DNA of 7,339 nucleotides from Terriglobia bacterium. GTDB taxonomy: Bacteria; Acidobacteriota; Terriglobia; UBA7540. A program made the translations under genes and the position numbers. How positions within the stretch are numbered: the first letter of the stretch is position 1; the number at the start of each line of letters is the position of its first letter. The stretch is from NCBI GenBank assembly GCA_030049455.1, contig JASIKV010000543.1, forward strand, positions 1 through 7,339, read 5' to 3'. The notes below the pieces were generated by a model, which saw nothing but the letters and a program-made list of their open reading frames with translations, was not told where the DNA came from and ran no database searches. Shown here piece by piece: positions 1 to 5,122 of the stretch.

Positions 1-640
1 CCAGCTTGCCGAGCGAAACGATGCTGAAGCCCGCGCGCACAATGCGCCCCTGCGCGTCACGGTATTGGGGCTGTCCGTAGCGCTTTTCCAGCTCGCGATC
101 GCAAAAGAGATAGGCGTCGGACAAGATCACGTCGGCCAGCGTGGAAAGCTCCAATGTCGTTTCGCCGAGCGTTGAGAGGCCCAGCACGTCCTTCAGCACG
201 ATGCGAAGGTAATTCCTGCGCTTGAATCGAGCGAGCAAAGCCGCGAGCCACGGGTCGGGATTGGTCGTGGAAAAGCGCGCGAAGTCCTGCATCAGGTCTT
301 CCTTGGATTTCAGCTTGGTAAAATTGCGGTCACGCGCAAACTGCACCACAAGCTGGGGCTCGGAAAGCAGCGTCTCCGCCAGGTATCCGCTATAGCCAAA
401 GATGGCGACCAGATAGGAGAGCGCGGCCGGATAACGGGCCAATTCCGCCAAAACCTGTGGGGGCGCGCCCTGGGCACAGCGCTCCAAAAGGTTGAGTGCG
501 CCGTCAGGATCGGGAGAGTGCGAAAGCAGTGAGGCGAGCGGAGCCATCAGCTTCGGCGCCAACTGTTCCTCCAGACGCGCCACGTTGCCGGCGGCTTTGA
601 CGCGGTCCTCGAAAGGGATGGGCTCAAATTCAGGGCGCAT
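1..640 (-). CDS. glnE: Glutamine synthetase adenylyltransferase/removase, N-terminal part (runs off window)
   Basis: The gene is read from the reverse strand, starting at the ATG whose first base is 640, and is open to the window edge. It gives 213 complete codons, beginning MRPEFEPIPFEDRV. The visible part matches the N-terminal helical region of GlnE: 'ARYPAALSYLVAIFGYSGYLAETLLSEPQLV' and later 'RFKRRNYLRIVLKDVLGLSTLGETTLELSTLAD'. It ends at 'FSIVSLGKL', the lead-in to the GG-x-EL...SD-x-D nucleotidyltransferase motif of the adenylyl-removing domain, which must lie outside the window. The bifunctional enzyme adds AMP to, and removes it from, a tyrosine of glutamine synthetase in the cytoplasm according to nitrogen status. 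Its neighbour glnA encodes that substrate and carries the target tyrosine. No upstream in-frame ATG, GTG or TTG was found in the nearby codons, and no Shine-Dalgarno precedes the ATG. A TATAAT seven bases upstream suggests a leaderless mRNA. Identity is firm; completeness downstream cannot be judged. Confidence 0.93.
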   Translation of the reverse strand, partial: MRPEFEPIPFEDRVKAAGNVARLEEQLAPKLMAPLASLLSHSPDPDGALNLLERCAQGAPPQVLAELARYPAALSYLVAIFGYSGYLAETLLSEPQLVVQFARDRNFTKLKSKEDLMQDFARFSTTNPDPWLAALLARFKRRNYLRIVLKDVLGLSTLGETTLELSTLADVILSDAYLFCDRELEKRYGQPQYRDAQGRIVRAGFSIVSLGKL

Positions 641-647
641 TCGGGTG

Positions 648-653
648 ATTATA
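648..653 (-). promoter_or_regulatory. Candidate -10 box for a leaderless glnE transcript
   Basis: The reverse strand reads TATAAT, then CACCCGA, then the glnE ATG. A perfect -10 hexamer ending 7 nt before the ATG would place transcription initiation at or next to the A of the start codon. No -35 match is visible at 16-18 nt spacing (ACCAAA/CCAAAC there), and no ribosome binding site precedes the ATG. Both are compatible with leaderless expression. This is inferred from sequence only. Confidence 0.5.
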
Positions 654-763
654 GCTTGTCCAAGGGGGGAGTTTGGTGACAGATGTGTGAAGTCCGGGGC
701 CGGGGGCAGGAAAACCGATCGAGAATCTTGCGTGCCAACTCCAGGCTCGACCTTCGCTGACCC

Positions 764-805
764 AAAAGGAAACGACCGCCGAAACGTTCAGCGCTCCGGC
801 GGTCG
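764..805 (-). terminator. Intrinsic terminator after glnA
   Basis: On the reverse strand, 60 nt past the glnA stop, a perfect 9-bp stem CGACCGCCG / CGGCGGTCG (797-805 paired with 773-781) encloses a 15-nt loop. It is followed directly by TTTCCTTTT (772-764). The GC-rich stem plus T-rich tract is the classic intrinsic terminator form, although two C residues interrupt the T-tract, so read-through into glnE is possible. It lies about 120 nt before the glnE start. Confidence 0.75.
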
Positions 806-865
806 AGTAATTCCAGCGGATTCCGTTGCGATGGGCAAATGACCAAGGTCAACGGACAGCATTTC

Positions 866-2275
866 CTAAATATCGTAATACAGCGCGAACTCGTAGGGGT
901 GCGGGCGGGTGTTGACGGCCTGCACTTCGTTCTTGATCTTGTACTCGATCCAGGTTTCGAGCATCTCCTCGCTGAAGACGTCGCCTTTTAACAGGAAGTC
1001 GTGGTCCTTTTCGAGGGCGCGGAGAGATTCTTCCAGTGAGCCGGGCATGGAGGGGACGGATTTCATCTCCTCGGGGCCAAGATCGTAGATGTCCTTGTCG
1101 AGCGGCTCTCCGGGATCGATCTTGTTCTCCACTCCGTCCAGGCCGGCCATCAACATGGCGGCGAAAGCGAGGTAGGGATTGCAGGAAGTGTCAGGTGGGC
1201 GGTATTCCACGCGCTTCGCCTTGGGATTTGCGGAGTACATGGGGATGCGGCAAGCTGCGCTGCGATTCCGCCGCGAGTAGGCAAGGTTCACAGGCGCTTC
1301 GAAGCCCGGCACCAGTCGCTTGTAGGAGTTCGTGGTGGGGGCAATCAACGCCGCCAGCGCCTTGGAGTGTTTCAGCAGGCCGCCGATGTAATGAAGCGCC
1401 AACTGGCTCAAGCCGGCATAACGGTCGCCCGCGAAGAGCGGCTTGCCCTCTTTCCACAAGCTCTGGTGCGTGTGCATGCCGGAGCCATTGTCCTGATAGA
1501 GCGGTTTGGGCATAAAGGTCACGCTCTTTCCGTACTGATAGGCCACATTGCGGATGACGTACTTGTAAATCATCATTCCATCCGCGGACTTCAACAGCGA
1601 ATTGAAGCGCTGGTCAATTTCGCACTGACCGCCCGTTGCCACTTCGTGGTGATGGCATTCGATGTCGAGCCCGCACTTTTCCATGGTCTGCACCATCTCA
1701 CTGCGCAGGTCCTGGTAGTGATCGGTGGGCGGAGCGGGAAAATATCCTTCCTTGTAGCGCGGCCGGTAACCCAGATTGTCTTTCTCGCGGCCGGAATTCC
1801 AGCGGCCTTCCTCCGCGTCAATGAAGTAAAAGCCGAAGTTCTGGGCCTGATCGAAGCGAATGTTGTCAAAGATGAAGAATTCCGCCTCGGCGCCGAAGTA
1901 CGCTTTGTCGGCGATCCCCGTATAGGCAAGGTACGTCTCGGCCTTCTTCGCGACGTTGCGCGGGTCGCGGACGTAGCGTTGCTTGGTGATGGGATCCACG
2001 GCATCGCAAATCAGCACGAGGGTGGGCGTGTCCGTGAAAGGATCGAGGGTGTACCAGCTCGGATCGGGGATCAGGAGCATGTCGCTTTCATGGATCGCGG
2101 CCCAGCCGCGGATGCTGGAGCCGTCCATTCCGAATCCTTCTTCAAACGAAGACTCCTCCAACTCATGAATGGGGTAGGAGACGTGCTGCCACAGCCCCGG
2201 CAGGTCCGTGAAGCGAAGATCCACGATCTTCACGTTGTTGGCGGCTGCAAACTCGAGTACGGCTTTCGGATTCAT
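866..2275 (-). CDS. glnA: Type I glutamine synthetase (glutamate-ammonia ligase)
   Basis: The 469-residue protein has the full length of bacterial GSI and makes glutamine from glutamate, ammonia and ATP as a cytoplasmic dodecamer. Visible motifs in order: MDGSSIRGW (50-58, latch/active-site loop), FGAEAEFFIFD (127-137, metal-binding Glu130 and Glu132), HHHEVATGGQCEID (208-221, metal ligands Glu211 and Glu219), NGSGMHTHQS (263-272), KRLVPGFEAPVNLAYSRRNRSA (319-340) and RVEYRPPD (355-362, with Glu357 and Arg359). 'DIYDLGPEE' puts Tyr397 at the same residue number as the adenylylation site of enterobacterial GlnA. This fits the GlnE gene downstream and marks the enzyme as the covalently regulated class. 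The ATG at 2275 is preceded by GGAGG (2284-2280) with 4 nt spacing, a strong ribosome binding site. The gene is probably transcribed from the promoter at 2347-2375 and ends at the hairpin terminator 60 nt downstream. No key residue is missing. Identity is essentially certain. Confidence 0.98.
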   Translation of the reverse strand: MNPKAVLEFAAANNVKIVDLRFTDLPGLWQHVSYPIHELEESSFEEGFGMDGSSIRGWAAIHESDMLLIPDPSWYTLDPFTDTPTLVLICDAVDPITKQRYVRDPRNVAKKAETYLAYTGIADKAYFGAEAEFFIFDNIRFDQAQNFGFYFIDAEEGRWNSGREKDNLGYRPRYKEGYFPAPPTDHYQDLRSEMVQTMEKCGLDIECHHHEVATGGQCEIDQRFNSLLKSADGMMIYKYVIRNVAYQYGKSVTFMPKPLYQDNGSGMHTHQSLWKEGKPLFAGDRYAGLSQLALHYIGGLLKHSKALAALIAPTTNSYKRLVPGFEAPVNLAYSRRNRSAACRIPMYSANPKAKRVEYRPPDTSCNPYLAFAAMLMAGLDGVENKIDPGEPLDKDIYDLGPEEMKSVPSMPGSLEESLRALEKDHDFLLKGDVFSEEMLETWIEYKIKNEVQAVNTRPHPYEFALYYDI

Positions 2276-2346
2276 TGTTCCTCCATTGCTTAGTTTTCTT
2301 CTGCTTATCCGGAAAACTAGGGCGGATTAGGCTGAAATGAAGCGAC

Positions 2347-2375
2347 AACATATCTTGGGCGTGGGATTTAGTCAA
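2347..2375 (-). promoter_or_regulatory. Predicted sigma70-type promoter of glnA
   Basis: On the reverse strand, TTGACT (2375-2370) is followed after exactly 17 nt by TATGTT (2352-2347): 5/6 and 4/6 consensus matches. The start would fall near 2340, giving a leader of about 65 nt ending in the GGAGG site. A 6-bp inverted repeat, CTTGGG (2354-2359) and CCCAAG (2378-2383), brackets the spacer and the -35 box. It could be an operator, but it is short enough to be chance. No NtrC-type or -24/-12 sigma54 element was seen. Confidence 0.55.
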
Positions 2376-2456
2376 GACCCAAGCCGTGTTTCATGCTATC
2401 CGAGTTTTGATGCACAAATTCGGTCGCAATCTATGGGGACAAGGGCGAAAAACCCA

Positions 2457-2486
2457 TTGACACTTTTCGGAAATTTTTGCTACGGT
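2457..2486 (+). promoter_or_regulatory. Predicted promoter of pdaD
   Basis: A perfect -35 TTGACA (2457-2462) is followed after 18 nt by TACGGT (2481-2486), a weak 3/6 -10. An inverted repeat CGAAAA (2446-2451) / TTTTCG (2464-2469) surrounds the -35 hexamer and could be an operator. The start would be near 2493, giving a leader of about 100 nt. The -35 is convincing; the -10 and operator are tentative. Confidence 0.45.
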
Positions 2487-2493
2487 ACGAACT

Positions 2494-2526
2494 CCCCGTG
2501 CTAGAGAGGAAACTTATTTCCTGGGG
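2494..2526 (+). other. Hairpin at the 5' end of the pdaD leader
   Basis: AGGAAA (2507-2512) and TTTCCT (2517-2522) form a perfect 6-bp stem with a CTTA tetraloop. CCCC (2494-2497) and GGGG (2523-2526) can extend it with an internal bulge. It lies at the predicted 5' end of the mRNA, where such a hairpin could protect the transcript or control it. No known riboswitch class is recognised, and no terminator tract follows. Confidence 0.35.
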
Positions 2527-2594
2527 CAGGATTTGAACGCACTTGGAAGGCAATCTCTGAAACCCATTCCCCCCGGGAGAAAGCAGGAAGTGGA

Positions 2595-3149
2595 ATGTTC
2601 GTAGCCAAACGGATGTTCCTGACCAAAGGTGTAGGAAAGCACCGCGAAAAGCTGACCAGCTTCGAGTTGGCATTGCGTTCGGCGGGCATTGCCGCGTGCA
2701 ATCTCGTACGGGTTTCCAGCATTTTCCCTCCCCGATGCAAGCTGATCCCGCGCGCCGAGGGTGTAAAAGAATTGAAGCCGGGGCAGGTCACCTTTGTGGT
2801 GATGAGCGAGAACTCCACGCGCGAGCCGCACCGTCTGATTGCCGCTTCCGTGGGCGTGGCCATTCCCAGCGACCGGAACACCTTCGGCTACCTTTCCGAA
2901 CACCATTCCTTCGGCGAAACGGAGGAAGTAGCTGGCGAATACGCCGAGGAGTTGGCCGCGGAAATGCTCGCCACCACGCTGGGCGTGGAATTCGATCCCG
3001 ATCGAAGCTGGAACGAGAAAAAAGAGATCTATCAGATTTCCAACAAGATCGTCCGGACGCTGCACGTCACGCAATCCGCTATTGGCGACAAACGGGGCCT
3101 GTGGACGACTGTTCTTTCAGCCTCCATATTGCTGGGCATCGATGAGTAA
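2595..3149 (+). CDS. pdaD: Pyruvoyl-dependent arginine decarboxylase
   Basis: The 184-residue proenzyme belongs to the PvlArgDC family, which self-cleaves to create a pyruvoyl cofactor and converts arginine to agmatine plus CO2, the first step of one route to putrescine and longer polyamines. The diagnostic sequence 'NLVRVSSIFPP' (36-46) aligns with the archaeal 'NLIRISSIMPP'. Cleavage is predicted between Ser41 and Ser42, with Ser42 becoming the pyruvoyl group. Asn36 and Glu102 ('GYLSEHHSFG') match the family's active-site Asn and general-acid Glu. Length is within the family range (about 160-195). The ATG at 2595 is preceded by CAGGAAG (AGGA ends 6 nt before it); a second Met at residue 7 is a less likely start. 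The gene appears monocistronic, with 189 bp before the next gene and divergent glnA upstream. No agmatine-processing gene is present. Identity is strong; arginine specificity is inferred from family membership. Confidence 0.92.
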   Translation: MFVAKRMFLTKGVGKHREKLTSFELALRSAGIAACNLVRVSSIFPPRCKLIPRAEGVKELKPGQVTFVVMSENSTREPHRLIAASVGVAIPSDRNTFGYLSEHHSFGETEEVAGEYAEELAAEMLATTLGVEFDPDRSWNEKKEIYQISNKIVRTLHVTQSAIGDKRGLWTTVLSASILLGIDE

Positions 3150-3285
3150 GGTAGTTCCGCTTTTTCTTATTCACTTCCCTGACCATGGCAGGAAGCCCGT
3201 CCTTACAACTTCAAATTTGCAAGCCGCCTGAGACATTTTGTCCCTGTCCAGACCTTCCGAGAATGCTTCCCGGTATTTCCCCCTG

Positions 3286-3291
3286 TATAAT
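3286..3291 (+). promoter_or_regulatory. Candidate -10 box upstream of the 3339 gene
   Basis: A perfect TATAAT lies 47 nt before the ATG of the hypothetical gene in the 189-bp gap after pdaD. No good -35 match sits 16-18 nt upstream (the region reads TGCTTC/GCTTCC), so it is a weak call. It would give a leader of about 40 nt. No clear intrinsic terminator for pdaD is visible in the gap: an imperfect CTTCCCTG/CAGGAAG hairpin at about 3173-3194 has no T-tract after it. Confidence 0.3.
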
Positions 3292-3338
3292 TCAGGTTGG
3301 ACTGGCCTGCGAGGGGTTGACCCGCACAGTCTGCCTGC

Positions 3339-3839
3339 ATGCCTGACGATCAACTGCCCAATCCGAGCGCCTTCGCCAACCCAGAGGACGTTGACCGCCT
3401 GGTGCGCGACTTCGAGCAGCGCACTCTGTCGGAGCTGAAAGGCCACTTCAGCCAACTGGTCTATATTGCCTCGTTGCGCGATTACAATACCGGGCGTTAT
3501 CACCACTACGGCCTGGAAACACGCTACCCGTCCGAAGCCGTTGACGAAGGCCTGCGCCGCTGCCACACGCGCATTTTCGATGAGCTGATTGCGCTTTCGC
3601 TTCAGGAGCAGACGGAAGACCTGCTGGATTTCTTCGAACCACTTAAGGAGGACCACGCACGGCTGGTCAATGTGTGGAAGCGGCTGAAATCCTACCAGAT
3701 TCTCCCGCCGGAGGACTGCCACCCTCTGGCACGGAAGCTATTCGAAAAGAACACGGAGGTGATTTTGAGAATTCTACGCGAAACCGACCTGTGGCCCCTA
3801 CTGCACGACCCGCATCGCGACGCCGACGACCTGCCCTAG
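3339..3839 (+). CDS. Conserved small protein of unknown function
   Basis: The 166-residue protein is soluble, probably mostly helical, and rich in charged and aromatic residues. It has no signal peptide, no membrane segment and no catalytic motif that I can name. The central block 'LVYIASLRDYNTGRYHHYGLETRYPSEAVDEGLRRCHTRIFDELIALSLQEQ' (40-91) resembles a family I recall from Acidobacteriota genomes, without a known role. Two His pairs and Cys residues (HH 55-56, C75, C127) could bind metal, but this is speculation. The start is well fixed: an in-frame TGA lies 18 nt before the ATG, with no alternative start between. No Shine-Dalgarno is visible, so translation may be weak or SD-independent. 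The 3' end overlaps the convergent XRE gene by 42 bp. Coding is supported by the conserved-looking protein and the reading frame; function is not assignable. Confidence 0.75.
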   Translation: MPDDQLPNPSAFANPEDVDRLVRDFEQRTLSELKGHFSQLVYIASLRDYNTGRYHHYGLETRYPSEAVDEGLRRCHTRIFDELIALSLQEQTEDLLDFFEPLKEDHARLVNVWKRLKSYQILPPEDCHPLARKLFEKNTEVILRILRETDLWPLLHDPHRDADDLP

Positions 3840-4607
3840 CACTTCGCCGTCGTCCGGAATGCGGATGGTTCGCGGTCCGGCAGAAGACAAGGGGTGGGGA
3901 AGCAGTGTGACTTCCTTGCCGCGCTGGAAACACCAACAACATTCGTAACTGTACCGCAGCTCCAGGAAATAGATGGGGCGATCGTATTCCGTCAGCCAAC
4001 CCGAATTCACAATCCTTCGCCGGGCATCGTCAACCTGCACGATGGAACCGGGCCGCAGGAGCGGCACCATCATCTGGTCTTCCAGTCCGATAAATCCGTA
4101 GCGATATTTCTTGAAATCAAGCTGGCTGAGCAGGCCGGCGGGGATTTCTCCCCAGGACTCGATCAGGCGCGAAAGGAAGGCAGTTTTTTCAGGGCGGAAA
4201 CCCGGGTCAAAGCGCACAGGAAATCGAATAGCCCGCGCCGGATCGCCCACTTCCACCGTAAAAAGGTGTGTTGAGGATTGCAATGTGGCGTGGCGGTGCT
4301 CCTGCATCTTGCCCATGTTGATCCCGTACACGCCCATCATTTCTTCGATGCTCAGCCGGTAGATGACCGCCAGGCTGTAGAACTTGTAGATGCTGGGAAG
4401 GGAGCCGTCATTTTCAATCTGATTGAGGCGGGCCATCGACACGACATATTCCGCGCTGCGCTCAGTGTCGGCAATCTCCAGGCTGGCTTCCTCGACCTGG
4501 CGGAGGGTCATTCCCAATCGTTCTCGAATTTGCTTGAGCTTGAATCCGGCCTGCTCGCTGGGGGTGACGGTGCTGGGCGGCGAAATAACAGGAAGTGGAT
4601 GGGACAT
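3798..4607 (-). CDS. XRE-family regulator with a degenerate S24/LexA-like C-terminal domain
   Basis: The 269-residue protein has an N-terminal helix-turn-helix (about 21-92: 'GFKLKQIRERLGMTLRQVEEAS...ARLNQIENDGSLPSIYKFYSLAVIYRLSIEEMM'). About ten extra residues (EIADTERSAEYVV) sit between the scaffold helix and the recognition helix, unlike the standard Cro/CI fold. Residues about 170-268 resemble the S24 fold of LexA/CI: 'MMVPLLRPGSIVQVDD' and 'EVLGQVVGVAMRVV'. However, the position of the catalytic Ser (S-M-x-P) is Met (M-M-V-P, 179-182), and no Lys occupies the partner position before 'GKEVTLLP'. Self-cleavage is therefore unlikely; the domain may mediate dimerisation or sensing. A Cys-rich 'ECCWC' (222-226) is notable. 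A weak AAGG lies 8 nt before AGGATATG at the start. It could regulate itself or the operon at 5302 across the shared non-coding region, but no operator is proven. Confidence 0.82.
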   Translation of the reverse strand: MSHPLPVISPPSTVTPSEQAGFKLKQIRERLGMTLRQVEEASLEIADTERSAEYVVSMARLNQIENDGSLPSIYKFYSLAVIYRLSIEEMMGVYGINMGKMQEHRHATLQSSTHLFTVEVGDPARAIRFPVRFDPGFRPEKTAFLSRLIESWGEIPAGLLSQLDFKKYRYGFIGLEDQMMVPLLRPGSIVQVDDARRRIVNSGWLTEYDRPIYFLELRYSYECCWCFQRGKEVTLLPHPLSSAGPRTIRIPDDGEVLGQVVGVAMRVVQ

Positions 4608-4658
4608 ATCCTGAGCCTTGGGTCGAACAAAAGAATTTCCCCGCTCCCGCCGCGATGG

Positions 4659-4666
4659 CGCCGCAT
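4659..4666 (+). repeat. Left flanking direct repeat of MITE-like element 1
   Basis: CGCCGCAT directly precedes element 1, and CGCCGCAA (4766-4773) directly follows it: 7 of 8 bases identical. This fits an 8-bp target-site duplication with one later substitution. Confidence 0.55.
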
Positions 4667-4765
4667 GGTAGTGGCGCAGTTTGAACTTGTAGCGGCGAGT
4701 TTATCCGTCAGCCGACGGACCAAATGGCGGATATAGCCGCCTCTACTTCAAACTGCACCACTACC
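4667..4765. mobile_element. MITE-like palindromic element, copy 1 (99 bp)
   Basis: The element begins GGTAGTGGCGCAGTTTGAA and ends with the reverse complement of GGTAGTGGTGCAGTTTGAA, terminal inverted repeats matching at 18 of 19 bases. Complementarity continues inward: GTAGCGGCG against GTAGAGGCG, then TATCCG on both arms. The whole unit is therefore one imperfect palindrome, with a small inner hairpin CCGTC-AGCC-GACGG. It has no coding capacity. Both ends are flanked by near-identical 8-mers. Together with copy 2 at 4980-5107, which has the same ends, this indicates a non-autonomous transposable element moved in trans by an unseen transposase. It sits 59 bp upstream of the XRE start, so it may interrupt or supply that gene's promoter. 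The alternative is a REP/BIME-type palindrome, but the flanking duplications favour transposition. Confidence 0.75.
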
Positions 4766-4773
4766 CGCCGCAA
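4766..4773 (+). repeat. Right flanking direct repeat of MITE-like element 1
   Basis: CGCCGCAA follows the terminal CCACTACC of element 1 and repeats CGCCGCAT at 4659-4666 with one mismatch. It is interpreted as the second half of a target-site duplication. Confidence 0.55.
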
Positions 4774-4971
4774 TCTTAATTTGACAAGAAGGAGCAGAGT
4801 TTAGGGTGCGCAGCCTGTTCCCTCGCGTATTTTACTACAAGGATTTGACGCTGAGTATGGTACTTTTGTGCCCTCTCCCTTTTCGCGGTTCAACTCGTCG
4901 GGACTCGATAAAGCAAGCACGCTGCATCCCAGACATCCATCTTCAAACTGGAAAGTCTTTGACCGTTCGAA
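4774..4971. other. Spacer between the two MITE-like copies
   Basis: I see no supported gene in these 198 bp. A perfect TTGACA at 4781-4786 has no -10 at a suitable distance. A 10-base CTTCAAACTG at about 4941-4950 matches the inner part of the MITE ends and might be a remnant, but it is too short to call. The small open frames here lack ribosome sites and protein-like composition. Confidence 0.5.
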
Positions 4972-4979
4972 ATGCAGGC
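4972..4979 (+). repeat. Left target-site duplication of MITE-like element 2
   Basis: ATGCAGGC directly precedes element 2 and is repeated without mismatch at 5108-5115, directly after its terminal CCACTACC. It is a perfect 8-bp direct repeat. Confidence 0.75.
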
Positions 4980-5107
4980 AGTAGTGGTTCAGTTTGAATT
5001 TTGTAGCGCAGGTGTCCCCACCCGCGACGGTTGCGCGGCTGAGGACAGCCGCGCTACAACTCCGGACTGTGCGAAGCCGCCTCCAGGATTAAACCTGACC
5101 CACTACC
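4980..5107. mobile_element. MITE-like palindromic element, copy 2 (128 bp)
   Basis: The left end AGTAGTGGTTCAGTTTGAA pairs with the right end (reverse complement GGTAGTGGGTCAGGTTTAA) at 15 of 19 positions. It matches the left end of copy 1, including a following TTGTAGCG. Inside, TTGTAGCGC (5001-5009) and GCGCTACAA (5051-5059) form a perfect 9-bp inverted repeat. Nested in its right arm is a strong hairpin, GCGCGGCTG-AGGA-CAGCCGCGC (5033-5054). The element is bounded by perfect 8-bp direct repeats. The extra hairpin region may account for part of the length difference from copy 1. No coding capacity is seen; open frames crossing it are incidental. It ends 15 bp before the -35 box of the downstream operon promoter. 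It is most likely a non-autonomous insertion of the same family as copy 1; the transposase family is unknown. Confidence 0.82.
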
Positions 5108-5115
5108 ATGCAGGC
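5108..5115 (+). repeat. Right target-site duplication of MITE-like element 2
   Basis: This is the second copy of ATGCAGGC, identical to 4972-4979. It lies 7 bp before the TTGACA of the downstream promoter. Confidence 0.75.
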
Positions 5116-5122
5116 GCATCAC

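Larger units (their letters stand above)
2276..2594. other. Divergent intergenic region between glnA and pdaD
   Basis: This 319-bp non-coding stretch separates two genes that point away from each other. It holds a promoter for each (2347-2375 minus, 2457-2486 plus), the glnA ribosome binding site (2280-2284) and the leader of pdaD. Small open frames here are extensions of antisense shadows of the flanking genes and lack ribosome sites. The predicted transcription starts lie about 150 bp apart, so the promoters are back-to-back rather than overlapping. Confidence 0.7.

Noticed and set aside
649..852. 67-codon frame on the minus strand between glnA and glnE
   Set aside because: It runs through the terminator hairpin, is in a different frame from glnE and has no ribosome site or protein-like pattern.
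1367..2293. 308-codon open frame on the plus strand
   Set aside because: It lies wholly antisense to glnA, whose protein is unmistakable. Its translation is valine- and histidine-rich with no family resemblance, as expected from the codon bias of a GC-rich gene.
2514..3074. 186-codon open frame on the minus strand opposite pdaD
   Set aside because: It is the antisense shadow of pdaD, with no ribosome site and no recognisable protein.
3173..3194. Possible terminator after pdaD
   Set aside because: The CTTCCCTG/CAGGAAG hairpin is imperfect, has a short stem and no T-tract follows on either strand.
3171..3722. 183-codon open frame on the minus strand opposite the small unknown gene
   Set aside because: The plus-strand frame encodes the better protein, with a motif I recall from acidobacterial proteins. 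The minus frame looks like its complement shadow. This is the least certain of the strand choices.
4781..4786. Perfect TTGACA between the two MITE copies
   Set aside because: No -10 hexamer lies 15-19 nt downstream, and no gene starts nearby on that strand.
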